From: Colwellia demingiae
Lineage (GTDB): Bacteria > Pseudomonadota > Gammaproteobacteria > Enterobacterales > Alteromonadaceae
NCBI RefSeq assembly: GCF_007954275.1
Contig: NZ_VOLT01000003.1
Coordinates: 310,001 to 374,000 of the forward strand
Direction of reading: 5' to 3'
Length of the DNA stretch: 64,000 nt
Part shown: positions 56,059 through 64,000 of the stretch, in pieces
How positions within the stretch are numbered: position 1 is the first letter of the stretch
How the letters are laid out: each line of letters starts with the position of its first letter
Program-made: the position numbers and the translations under genes
Notes under the pieces: model-generated
Seen by the model: only the letters and a program-made list of their open reading frames with translations
The model's database searches: none
Told to the model about the DNA's origin: nothing

Positions 56059-56406
56059 CTAACACCAAGCATTGCAAATATCGTCTAGACTAGAAGTGAT
56101 TACTGAAACATTTAGATAACCTACCCGCTTCAGTTGCTCGGCAGAAAAAATAGCCCGTGCGCCAGTCGCGCAGTGTAAATAAATTGGCTGTGATTCATTG
56201 GGATACATGTGTAACATTTTCATTTCAAGCAAGCCACGAGGAATATTGATAGTGCCTTCGGCTGACTTTTCAGCATACTCACTGGGCTCTCGCACATCGA
56301 TAATCACACCACTTTCTTGCTTGGCTAACAACATCGCCTCTTCAACAGTCATGATGGTCAATGATTCTTTTGCTTGTGCTATTACTTCAGGTATTGTTTT
56401 TAACAT
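56059..56406 (-). CDS. Rhodanese-like sulfurtransferase
   Basis: Single-domain rhodanese of 115 residues. The catalytic Cys79 sits in the loop HCATGAR, and IIDVREPSEYAEK is the standard N-terminal motif. ATG 56406 is chosen because GAGG lies 7 bases upstream. With the DUF2892 gene 70 bp upstream on the same strand it equals the two halves of E. coli YgaP, here split. Next to an ArsR-type regulator this suggests handling of sulfide or persulfide sulfur. Confidence 0.93.
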   Translation of the reverse strand: MLKTIPEVIAQAKESLTIMTVEEAMLLAKQESGVIIDVREPSEYAEKSAEGTINIPRGLLEMKMLHMYPNESQPIYLHCATGARAIFSAEQLKRVGYLNVSVITSSLDDICNAWC

Positions 56407-56476
56407 ACTTATTCCTCTATGGATCAATTAGGCTAGATTTAAATTAACTTATGCAATACAGCCACATTTTTACTTC

Positions 56477-56671
56477 TTAATCACGGCTTTTAAAGCCTAC
56501 TTTTTTTAAAATCGTCATCATTAAACACCATTTAGTGAAAGATGATTGTATTAAGTTAACAGCAATAAAGGCAGTAAACCATAGCCAGTTTTGAGAATAA
56601 TTAAACGCTAAAAAAAGTGATAATAAAATCATAGTGCCGGCAATTAACCTAAGTGCTTCATTGATTGTCAT
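56477..56671 (-). CDS. DUF2892 (YgaP-like) small membrane protein
   Basis: Protein of 64 residues with two hydrophobic helices (about 8-23 and 28-46). It matches the membrane part of YgaP: NEALRLIAGTMILLSL, then WFTAFIAVNLIQSSFTKWCLM. The conserved Cys in KWCLM is present. An AAGGA ribosome binding site is present. It is probably co-transcribed with the rhodanese gene, together forming a split YgaP-type sulfurtransferase. Confidence 0.88.
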   Translation of the reverse strand: MTINEALRLIAGTMILLSLFLAFNYSQNWLWFTAFIAVNLIQSSFTKWCLMMTILKKVGFKSRD

Positions 56672-56710
56672 GATTATTTCCTTAGAAGTTGAAATTAATA
56701 TTTAGATGAT

Positions 56711-56760
56711 TTTTAATGTTTTTTAATGTTTTTTAATGTTTTTTAATGTTTTTTAATGTA
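56711..56760. repeat. Five tandem copies of a 10-bp unit TTTTAATGTT
   Basis: Five consecutive decamers lie between two divergent genes; only the last base of the array differs. The T-tracts recur every 10 bp, close to one helical turn, so the DNA should be curved. The unit number could also vary by slippage. Confidence 0.95.
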
Positions 56761-56780
56761 ATAAGCAAAATATACTTAAC

Positions 56781-56820
56781 ATTAGTGTTTACTAATATTA
56801 ACTATATTAGCCTTTACTAA
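56781..56820. promoter_or_regulatory. Paired ArsR-type operator candidates
   Basis: ATTAGTGTTTACTAAT (56781-56796) is an inverted repeat with a 4-base centre, and TTAGCCTTTACTAA (56807-56820) is a similar one 25 bp on. They lie 50-90 bases before the ArsR-family start, in the region shared with the rhodanese pair. AT-rich inverted repeats of this size are typical targets of BigR-like regulators. Confidence 0.55.
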
Positions 56821-56868
56821 TTTAGAAAACAAGTATAAAGTAAAATACATATTATCGAGTGAGCTCTC

Positions 56869-57186
56869 ATGAATAAACTTATGAATACTGAACAACAGAA
56901 ACTTTTAGAAAATGCGACCGAAGTAGCAGGAATTTTGAAGCAATTATCCAACCCTTACCGGTTAATGATCTTATGTTGTTTAAGTGATAATGAACTGACT
57001 GTTGGTGATTTAAATCAACGCATTGATCTTTCACAATCTGCGCTTTCACAACATCTGGCCAAATTAAGGGAGAGTAATATAGTAACGACAAGAAGAGAAT
57101 CGCAAACCATATTCTATCGTATTGCTAACCCCAAAATAGAAGAGTTACTGCGTGTATTACATGCAAAATTTTGTAGTGACGAGTAA
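56869..57186 (+). CDS. ArsR-family regulator, BigR/YgaV-like persulfide sensor
   Basis: Winged-helix repressor of 105 residues. The recognition helix is LSQSALSQHLAKLRESNIV and the wing is TTRRESQTIFYRI. Cys36 (in ILCCL) and Cys102 (in AKFCSDE) are 66 residues apart, the spacing of the reactive Cys42-Cys108 pair in BigR. The classic metal-binding ELCVCDL motif is replaced by ELTVGDL. It probably senses persulfides rather than metals. It is divergent from the rhodanese-DUF2892 pair and 42 bp upstream of an RND pump gene. Confidence 0.87.
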   Translation: MNKLMNTEQQKLLENATEVAGILKQLSNPYRLMILCCLSDNELTVGDLNQRIDLSQSALSQHLAKLRESNIVTTRRESQTIFYRIANPKIEELLRVLHAKFCSDE

Positions 57187-57228
57187 AGCATTGAAGTTTA
57201 CGTTTAGTAATCAAAAAGTGAATTAATA

Positions 57229-60200
57229 ATGACCATTAAAACTACTTTTACCTCTGCATTACTTAGTAAGGTACTAAACAGTAAAGTCCCACTCTTTATT
57301 TTGATATTATCAATTCTCGCAGGTTTGATAGCGCTTAACTTTACGCCACGCGAAGAAGAACCACAAATTGTTGTACCGATGATCGACGTTATCGTCGATG
57401 TCCCAGGGGTTAACGCCAAACAAGTAGAACGCTTAGTTACCACCCCACTTGAAAAACTATTAGCACAAGTAAAAGGTGTAGAGCACGTTTATTCGGTCAG
57501 TAATAGCAATCAATCTGTGGTTACACTACGATTTACTGTCGGTGAAAATCGCGAACGAGCATTGTTAAATACCTATAACAAATTGCACGCCAATACTGAA
57601 AAAATTCCTGCTATTGTGAGTAATTGGCGGGTTAAACCTATTGAAGTAGATGATGTCGCTATTGTCATGTTAGCGTTATACAGTACTAATAGTAGCCAAG
57701 TAGATGATTTCGCGTTAAGGCGACTTGCTGAAGAAGTATCTACCTTTTTACAAGCGATTGAGAACACCAGTGAGGTTAATATTGTTGGTGGTCGCGCACG
57801 TCAAATACAAGTAAATATCAATCCAGAACAAATGACAGCACGACAAGTTACTGTCGATGATATTTTTAATGCAATTAAAGTGTCAAATGTACTTGAAAGC
57901 CACGGAAATATTACCCTATCGAATCAATCAATAACGCTTGAAAGTGGTGATACCTATCGAGATATTGACGCCCTAAAGCAAACCCCCATTAGTGTTATCG
58001 ATGGCAGCGTTATTTTATTAAAAGATATCGCCGAAGTGATTGATGGACCTGCAGAACAAACTAGCTATACCTGGTTAGATTATGCGAACACTCCTAATAA
58101 TAGCAGCGACCATCCTATGGTAACCATTAGTATTGCCAAACAACGTGGCAGTAATGCTGTAACCGTTGCCAATGCGGTACATGAGAAAATGGCACATTTA
58201 CAATCGACCATTTTCCCTGCCAATGTTGAAGTACAAGTATTACGCGATTACGGTGAAACGGCTAATGACAAAGTAAATGATTTAACCACTAGTTTAGCCT
58301 TCGCTGTTTTTACAGTGGTGGTTTTTATTGGTGTGTTTTTGGGGTGGCGATCTGCTGTTGTGGTCGGTTTAGCAGTACCTATTTGTTACGGCATCACTTT
58401 ATCTTTAGACTTAATTTTTGGTTACACCATTAACCGCGTTACCTTGTTCGCGCTAATTCTATCATTAGGTTTATTGGTCGATGATCCCATCACTGGGGTA
58501 GATAATATTGAACGGTATTTGGCAAAAATAAAAGGCAAAGCTAAGACTAAAAACATACATGACGCTATTGTTGCAGCCATTAATGAAATACGTATACCTT
58601 TAATCATGTCTACCGTCACCATTGTACTTGCCTTTATTCCACTGGCATTTATTACTGGCATGATGGGACCCTATATGGCGCCAATGGCCTTTAATGTTCC
58701 GCTAAGTGTAATCAGTTCAACCTTGGTCGCCTTTTTAGTTACGCCATGGTTAGCTGGAAAACTTATCAAAGCTAAACCTGTTTCAACAAGTTCAGCTGAG
58801 GCAGTTAATCCTCAAGGTTTTCAACGTTTCTATTCTAAAGTACTAACGCCACTGTTAGATAGTCGTGCTAAAGGAAAAGCAGTACTTGCCCTAGTATTGC
58901 TTTTATTTATACTTGCCGCTTTGTTACCTGTAATGCGCTGGGTGCCACTTAAATTATTACCTTTTGATAATAAAAATGAAGTGCAAGTAATCATTGATAT
59001 GCCTGAAAACTCCACCCTTGAGCAAACGGCTAACATGGCTAAGAAAGTATCAGTAATATTACAAAGAATTCCTGAAGTAACTGCCATTGCCAGTTATGTT
59101 GGATTACCCTCCCCCATAGACTTTAACGGTATGGTTAGGCAGTACTATCAACGTCATGCACCTTATTTAGCCGACCTGCGAGTACTACTGCTTGATAAAA
59201 GTCAACGTGAACACCAATCTCACGCCATTGTCTTAAGAATGCGAGAGCACTTAGCACCATTGACTAATGAATTAGCACATAGCAGCGATATTAAAATACG
59301 TGTGGTAGAAGTGCCACCTGGCCCGCCAGTATTAAGCACACTGGTGGCAGAAATTTATGGTAGTGAATTCACTCCGTATGAGAGCTTACAACAGGCTGCG
59401 ATCTTAGTGGAACAACGACTAAAAGTAGAGCCCTTTGTGGTCGAGGTTGACTCAACTGTTGGAGGCGAACAAACACGATTGCGCTTTGATAGTGATAAAA
59501 CTAAAGCGGCTCTTTCTGGTGTATCGACTTCAAGTATTAATCAAACCATTGGCGTCGCAACAAAGGGGAAAATTGCCGGTTATTTACACCTTGATAATGA
59601 AGCATCTCCCTTAGCCATTAATATCAAGTTGCCACTTGAACAACGCCAATCATTAAGTGATTTAAAACGCCTTTCCTTAAAAGGGCAAGCAGGCATAATA
59701 CAAAACAGTACACCGCAGGGCATTGATATGGCGCCGCGACCTTTAGTATCTTTAGGAGAGCTTGGCGAGTTTATTCAACATAATCGTGATAAGCCGATAT
59801 TCCATAAAGATTTAAGATCTGTTGTTTATGTAACTGCTGATATCTCAGGCAGAACACCTGCAGAGGTTATTGCAGATATCAGCAGTGATTTGATAAAAAA
59901 CGAACTCGAACTTAATACTGAAAATATTGAGCAACGTAAACAAAGTGAGCAAAAAAATTGGCAAAATCGTAGCTTCCTAACAAATGGTGGCGGTACTGCT
60001 TGGCAATTACCCGATGATATTGAACTTTCATTTAGTGGTGAAGGTGAATGGCGTATCACCATTAGAGTCTTTCGAGATATGGGACTAGCTTTTGCATTCG
60101 CACTAACAGCCATATTTATTGTCCTGCGCATCCAAACAGGCTCGGCTGCTTTGTCAGGCATTATCATGTCAGCTATACCATTAACAGTGATTGGTATTAT

Positions 60201-60636
60201 GCCGGGCTTCTTTATATTAAACCAATTTGGCGAGCGCCAGGTTGCCGGTGCACCTGATCCTATTCTATTCACGGCCACTGCGATGATAGGCATGATTGCT
60301 TTGGCGGGAATAGTGGTTAGAAATTCCTTAATTTTAATTGAATTTATTAGTCAAGCACAGCAACAAGGAGCTTCAATAAAAGAATCTTTAATTCAAGCAG
60401 GTGCAGTAAGAATGAGGCCGGTATTACTGACCGCTGGCACAACACTGCTGGGGAATTTAATTATCACCTTAGACCCTGTATTTAGCGGACTCGCTATAGC
60501 CATAATATTCGGCATTATCTCCTCAACGGTATTTACACTACTCGTGGTACCTATCGTTTATTCATTAGTTTTTGATGGTAATGCAAGTACAGACGATTCA
60601 TCACATAACACTCTCGATAGTAAGGTTTCATCATGA
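57229..60636 (+). CDS. RND efflux permease (HAE1/AcrB superfamily)
   Basis: Inner-membrane proton-driven pump of 1135 residues with 12 helices and two large periplasmic loops. The proton-relay acidic pair is present in LGLLVDDPITGVDNIERYL (helix 4). The helix-10 basic position is Arg in AGIVVRNSLILIEF, as in many non-AcrB members. It is about 100 residues longer than AcrB, partly from a polar region near 890-930. The order permease then adaptor, with a 4-base overlap, is the reverse of the usual one. No outer-membrane channel gene adjoins. The upstream ArsR-type gene suggests induction by reactive sulfur or electrophiles. Substrate unknown. Confidence 0.94.
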   Translation: MTIKTTFTSALLSKVLNSKVPLFILILSILAGLIALNFTPREEEPQIVVPMIDVIVDVPGVNAKQVERLVTTPLEKLLAQVKGVEHVYSVSNSNQSVVTLRFTVGENRERALLNTYNKLHANTEKIPAIVSNWRVKPIEVDDVAIVMLALYSTNSSQVDDFALRRLAEEVSTFLQAIENTSEVNIVGGRARQIQVNINPEQMTARQVTVDDIFNAIKVSNVLESHGNITLSNQSITLESGDTYRDIDALKQTPISVIDGSVILLKDIAEVIDGPAEQTSYTWLDYANTPNNSSDHPMVTISIAKQRGSNAVTVANAVHEKMAHLQSTIFPANVEVQVLRDYGETANDKVNDLTTSLAFAVFTVVVFIGVFLGWRSAVVVGLAVPICYGITLSLDLIFGYTINRVTLFALILSLGLLVDDPITGVDNIERYLAKIKGKAKTKNIHDAIVAAINEIRIPLIMSTVTIVLAFIPLAFITGMMGPYMAPMAFNVPLSVISSTLVAFLVTPWLAGKLIKAKPVSTSSAEAVNPQGFQRFYSKVLTPLLDSRAKGKAVLALVLLLFILAALLPVMRWVPLKLLPFDNKNEVQVIIDMPENSTLEQTANMAKKVSVILQRIPEVTAIASYVGLPSPIDFNGMVRQYYQRHAPYLADLRVLLLDKSQREHQSHAIVLRMREHLAPLTNELAHSSDIKIRVVEVPPGPPVLSTLVAEIYGSEFTPYESLQQAAILVEQRLKVEPFVVEVDSTVGGEQTRLRFDSDKTKAALSGVSTSSINQTIGVATKGKIAGYLHLDNEASPLAINIKLPLEQRQSLSDLKRLSLKGQAGIIQNSTPQGIDMAPRPLVSLGELGEFIQHNRDKPIFHKDLRSVVYVTADISGRTPAEVIADISSDLIKNELELNTENIEQRKQSEQKNWQNRSFLTNGGGTAWQLPDDIELSFSGEGEWRITIRVFRDMGLAFAFALTAIFIVLRIQTGSAALSGIIMSAIPLTVIGIMPGFFILNQFGERQVAGAPDPILFTATAMIGMIALAGIVVRNSLILIEFISQAQQQGASIKESLIQAGAVRMRPVLLTAGTTLLGNLIITLDPVFSGLAIAIIFGIISSTVFTLLVVPIVYSLVFDGNASTDDSSHNTLDSKVSS

Positions 60637-61712
60637 GTACACCTCAAATTCAACAAGAGAAAGCTGTGAAAAAAATTATTATCCCAGTACTAGCGCTGAT
60701 TATATTGTTAATAATGGTGGCTTGGTTAGCGGGGTATTTTAACAATAAAGTTCCTCCTGGCTTTGAAAAAACCTCCACCGAATTAGTTAACTTCGATAGC
60801 TACAAGGTAAAGAGCAGCACAGAAGCAATATTTGAAGGTATTGCCGCCAGTATTACCGCGAAACAAGCAACGATTATCTCGTCGAGACTGTTAGCACGAA
60901 TAGAGCAAATAAATGTTCGTTCGGGCGATAACGTCAAAAAAGGTGACGTACTAATTATACTTGAGCATAACGACCTGTCATCAAGGGTTATTGAAGCCCG
61001 TGAGCAAGTCAATGCAATGATCGCAAGGTACACAGAGGCACAGAAAAATTTTGAACGGGCTAAGGAGTTATTTAATAAAAAAATTGCTTCTCAGTTTGAT
61101 TTAGATAAAAGCAAGGCGGACTATCAAAGTATTAAAGCAGAACTGACCGCTGCTAAACAAAGTTTAGCCCAAGCCCAAACAACATTAAGCTACGCAACAC
61201 TGCGCGCGCCAATTAATGGCAAAGTTGTTGATCGTTTTGCAGAGCCCGGTAATACAGCGCAAGCAGGCGAAAAATTATTATCACTATACAATCCTCTTTC
61301 TTTACGTGTTGAAGCTCAAGTGCGTGAACAGCTCGCACTTACCCTCACGCAAGGACAAAGTGTCACGGTTGAATTACCAACGATAAAGCAAAAATTAGTA
61401 GGTTTAGTGGAAGAAATAGTACCTGCAGCAAATACCGGGTCTCGTAGTTTTTTAATAAAAGTGAGCCTATCCTATCAAGAGAACTTGTTACCTGGCATGT
61501 ACGCTCGCCTATTAATCCCTGCGGGTGATGCACAAAAGCTTTATATACCGAAAAATAGTGTGTTTCATATTGGTCAACTCGACTTTGTTCATGTGCTTAT
61601 TGATGGGCAAAGTCAAAAACGTTTTGTACGAATAGGTGCAAATGTTAAACCAGGCTTTATTTCAATTATCTCGGGCCTTGTTGATGGAGACATTGTGGTT
61701 ACTACCGATTAA
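60633..61712 (+). CDS. RND periplasmic adaptor protein
   Basis: Membrane-fusion subunit of the RND pump, 359 residues, anchored by one N-terminal helix (about 14-33) rather than a lipid. It has a lipoyl half-motif (LLARIEQINVRSGDNVKKGDVLIIL), a helical hairpin (about 105-180), the second half (LRAPINGKVVDRFAEPGNTAQAGEKLLSL) and beta-barrel domains. It overlaps the pump gene by ATGA, so the two are translated together. It needs an outer-membrane TolC-type partner encoded elsewhere. Confidence 0.94.
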   Translation: MSTPQIQQEKAVKKIIIPVLALIILLIMVAWLAGYFNNKVPPGFEKTSTELVNFDSYKVKSSTEAIFEGIAASITAKQATIISSRLLARIEQINVRSGDNVKKGDVLIILEHNDLSSRVIEAREQVNAMIARYTEAQKNFERAKELFNKKIASQFDLDKSKADYQSIKAELTAAKQSLAQAQTTLSYATLRAPINGKVVDRFAEPGNTAQAGEKLLSLYNPLSLRVEAQVREQLALTLTQGQSVTVELPTIKQKLVGLVEEIVPAANTGSRSFLIKVSLSYQENLLPGMYARLLIPAGDAQKLYIPKNSVFHIGQLDFVHVLIDGQSQKRFVRIGANVKPGFISIISGLVDGDIVVTTD

Positions 61713-61974
61713 ACATTTGAGATCTGTGATAATAGAGGATAGCCGCTCACCCTCAAATAAATGAATCCGATTGGTATATCCCCCAAATAAAGTGGTAATT
61801 GGTTGCCTTATTAGCTGAAATACGTCGATAACGCAAAACTTGATACAATTTCACTTCTCACACTTAGTTACAAGTTGGCTATATAGCTAAAATTTGATAG
61901 AATCGCGTAAAATTTAATACATCAATATTTTAATCATTTAATAATCGATTAATAATCATTTTTTAAGGATGAAC

Positions 61975-62781
61975 ATGAAATCTAAAATAGCCATTGCTGC
62001 ACTGCTTTTATTACCATTTTCAGGTCAATACGCCCTAGCAGAAGAAGCTGCAACTGAAGAAGCATCTGCTTTCACTATTTCTGCCGAATTAGGTATGTTA
62101 TTTAAAACAGGTAATACCAAAAGTGGCGATATCAAAGCGGCTTTAAATATCAAACATGAAGAAGGCCAATGGTTGAATTTATTAGCTTTCAATGCCCTTG
62201 CTAAAAAACTTGAAACAGAAGACGAAGATACTGGCGAAAATGAATTTGAAAGCACAGATAATAAGTGGGACATCCTAGGGCAAACTAACTACTCTCTTGA
62301 GGAAGGTGGGAAAAACTACCTTTACGCGAGTGCTTATTATGAACAGGATAAGTTCAGTAGTTTTGACTACCAAACGTCAGCCTCTTTAGGTTGGGGTCGT
62401 CATTGGTGGGAAACTGAAACCAGTTCATTTTTTGCTGATATTGGCCCTGGTGTAAAATACGACGTTCTTCGCGCTATACCTGCAATGGGTGCTGATCCTG
62501 CGATCATGGAAAGCACTGAAACTGCAGCCATAGTACAAGCACAAGCTTTATACACTAAACAAATTAATGACTTTGTAGAATTTAAGCAATACTTTGTTGC
62601 TAAGCAAGCATTTGAATCTGATAAAAACAGTGTTTACAAATCAGAAACGTCATTAACAACTAAGCTAATTGAATCATTACAGTTCAAATTCGCTTTTCGT
62701 GTTGATTACGATACAGAAGTAGAAGAAGGTTTTGAGAATACTAATACTGAAACGTCAGTAACCTTAGTTTATAGCTTCTAA
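61975..62781 (+). CDS. DUF481 outer-membrane protein
   Basis: Predicted outer-membrane beta-barrel of 268 residues (DUF481, YdiY-like). A signal peptide ends near YALA. The mature N-terminus is acidic, then alternating strands with FTISAELGMLFKTGNTKSGDIKAAL and YYEQDKFSSFDYQTSASLGWGRHW follow, and the protein ends in the typical terminal strand VTLVYSF. ATG 61975 is chosen because TAAGGA lies 5 bases upstream. Function unknown. Terminators follow. Confidence 0.88.
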   Translation: MKSKIAIAALLLLPFSGQYALAEEAATEEASAFTISAELGMLFKTGNTKSGDIKAALNIKHEEGQWLNLLAFNALAKKLETEDEDTGENEFESTDNKWDILGQTNYSLEEGGKNYLYASAYYEQDKFSSFDYQTSASLGWGRHWWETETSSFFADIGPGVKYDVLRAIPAMGADPAIMESTETAAIVQAQALYTKQINDFVEFKQYFVAKQAFESDKNSVYKSETSLTTKLIESLQFKFAFRVDYDTEVEEGFENTNTETSVTLVYSF

Positions 62782-62834
62782 GCTACTCTTATAAAGTAAT
62801 TAAGACCTTTAATGGTTGTTACTTGATTAATATG

Positions 62835-62872
62835 AAAAAGGCTGTCATTTCACTTTAGAAAGCAGCCTTTTT
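62835..62872 (+). terminator. Intrinsic terminator after DUF481 gene
   Basis: AAAAAGGCTG (62835-62844) pairs with CAGCCTTTTT (62863-62872), followed by more T. Confidence 0.88.
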
Positions 62873-62929
62873 TTGTGCCTTAATTATTTATTCATCAACT
62901 AAAACATACTTCTCATTCTGCTAAAAACA

Positions 62930-62957
62930 AAAAACCAGCCAATGAGGCTGGTTTTTA
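62930..62957 (-). terminator. Intrinsic terminator after aceA
   Basis: AAAAACCAGCC pairs with GGCTGGTTTTT around AATGA. On the minus strand it lies 39 bases after the aceA stop and is followed by T. Confidence 0.92.
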
Positions 62958-62995
62958 TTAGTCAATTAGGAAAACCTAATTGGAACTAGTTACTA

Positions 62996-64000
62996 TTAAA
63001 ACTGGTTAGACGTATTGTTAGCGCCGCCTGCTTTAAGTGCGTTCTCACCAGCAAAGTATTCTTTGTGATCATCACCCATGTCAGAGCCTGACATGTTTTG
63101 ATGTTTAACACAGGCGATACCTTGACGAATTTCTTTACGTTGTACACCTTCAACATAACCAAGCATACCCGCATCACCGAAGTACTCTTTAGCCAAGTTA
63201 TCAACAGACAATGCCGTTGTGTGATAAGTAGGAAGCGTGATTAGGTGATGGAAAATACCGGCTTCACGTGACGTATCAGCTTGGAAAGTACGGATTTTGT
63301 CATCAGCTTTAGCAGCTAATCCACTTGAATCGTAATCTTCATTCATTAAGTCAGCACGAACATAGCTAGATACATCTTCGCCAGCTTCAACCATTGCGTC
63401 GAATGCTTGTTGACGGAAGTTTAACGTCCAGTTAAATGATGGGCTGTTGTTGTAAACAAGCTTAGCATTTGGAATCACTTTACGTACTTCATTCATCATA
63501 CCCGCGATATCTTTCACGCTCGGTGTTGCAGTTTCAATCCAAAGAAGGTCAGCGCCGGCTTTAATTGCTTCGATGCTATCAAATACACAACGCTCTTCAC
63601 CAGTACCTTGACGGAATTGGTATAAACCAGAAGGTAAACGCTTAGGACGTACTAATTTACCGTCACGATTGAAACATACATCGCCTTCAGCCATATCAGC
63701 TACGTCAATTTCTTCAACGTCTAGGAAAGAGTTATATATATCGCCTTGATCGCCGGGTTCTTTAACAACAGCGATTTCTTTAGTAAGACCAGCACCTTCA
63801 GAATCAGTACGTGAAACGATAATACCGTTGTCGATACCTAGTTCTAGGAAAGCATGACGTAATGCACGAATCTTAGAATGGAAATCAGCGTGAGGAACCG
63901 TTACTTTACCGTCTTGATGTCCACATTGCTTTTCATCAGCAACTTGGTTTTCAATTTGAAGAGCACAAGCACCCGCTTCAATCATTTGCTTAGCCATTAA
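62996..64000 (-). CDS. aceA: Isocitrate lyase (5' part outside window)
   Basis: Glyoxylate-cycle enzyme that splits isocitrate into glyoxylate and succinate. The visible C-terminal 334 residues include the catalytic KQCGH loop, LLWIETATPSV, YNNSPSFNW and the terminal helix region. The Leu codon before the first visible Met shows the frame continues past base 64000, so the N-terminal part is missing. The insert-containing sequence around VDVEEIDVADMAEGD fits the longer (about 530-residue) bacterial class known from Colwellia and Pseudomonas. It ends at a clear terminator. Confidence 0.96.
   Translation of the reverse strand, partial: LMAKQMIEAGACALQIENQVADEKQCGHQDGKVTVPHADFHSKIRALRHAFLELGIDNGIIVSRTDSEGAGLTKEIAVVKEPGDQGDIYNSFLDVEEIDVADMAEGDVCFNRDGKLVRPKRLPSGLYQFRQGTGEERCVFDSIEAIKAGADLLWIETATPSVKDIAGMMNEVRKVIPNAKLVYNNSPSFNWTLNFRQQAFDAMVEAGEDVSSYVRADLMNEDYDSSGLAAKADDKIRTFQADTSREAGIFHHLITLPTYHTTALSVDNLAKEYFGDAGMLGYVEGVQRKEIRQGIACVKHQNMSGSDMGDDHKEYFAGENALKAGGANNTSNQF

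Noticed and set aside
57204..57443. Minus-strand frame overlapping the ArsR-RND junction
   Set aside because: It overlaps the start of the RND permease and has no recognisable domain.

Overview
The window is 64 kb of AT-rich chromosome from a marine gammaproteobacterium of the Alteromonadales. Gene content, protein character and intergenic repeats fit a Colwellia-like organism. This assignment is inferred from conserved gene order (ygfB-pepP-ubiH-ubiI-gcvTHP, zapA-ssrS, metK-rsmE-gshB-yqgE-ruvX) and was not tested by a search. Most of the window is core chromosome. No rRNA, tRNA, CRISPR array, complete insertion sequence or prophage was recognised.

Layout. 1-6 kb: a 5'-cut pirin gene, a periplasmic binding-protein-like gene, a metallophosphoesterase and a large M16 zinc protease lipoprotein. 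6-13.4 kb: accessory stretch with a TPR-GGDEF diguanylate cyclase, a decayed nuclease-like fragment, a DUF3360 membrane protein, a sulfotransferase flanked by GC-rich structured repeats, and a DUF3644 protein carrying a HEPN-type R-x4-H motif. 13.5-24.1 kb (minus strand): glycine cleavage (gcvT, gcvH, gcvP), two ubiquinone hydroxylases (ubiH, ubiI), pepP and a UPF0149 gene. 24.3-25.3 kb: zapA and the 6S RNA gene, whose 3' half is repeated in tandem downstream. 25.4-34.7 kb: a carboxylate uptake and sensing cluster with a DcaP-like porin, a DctP/DctQ/DctM TRAP transporter, a chemoreceptor and a two-component system. The chemoreceptor and the kinase carry similar single-Cache sensor domains. 35.4-44.4 kb: a GAF histidine kinase, an MFS transporter, murI, metK behind a MetJ-like operator, then rsmE, gshB, yqgE and ruvX. 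44.6-47.7 kb: an ABC-2 exporter with a HlyD-type adaptor. 47.7-55 kb: two DUF4124 proteins (one an M23 peptidase), DUF2982, LysR with an FMN reductase, lysA and a soluble zinc-binding chemoreceptor. 55.3-61.7 kb: a DsbA-like protein, then a rhodanese and DUF2892 pair divergent from an ArsR-family regulator with the BigR/YgaV cysteine spacing, followed by an RND pump and adaptor. 62-64 kb: a DUF481 outer-membrane protein and the 3' part of aceA.

Intergenic DNA is unusually rich in repeats. One MITE-like family of about 270-315 bp has TATACCC termini, with three near-complete copies and at least two fragments. A second element of about 160 bp has ATACCAATCAGA-type termini. A third, structured family occurs at 0.7-0.8, 8.3-8.5, 10.3-10.5 and 11.5-12.2 kb. 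The most unusual items are the partial triplication of the 6S RNA gene, the repeat-bounded sulfotransferase/DUF3644 region, the MITE inside the TRAP operon, and the reactive-sulfur regulator placed in front of an RND pump.
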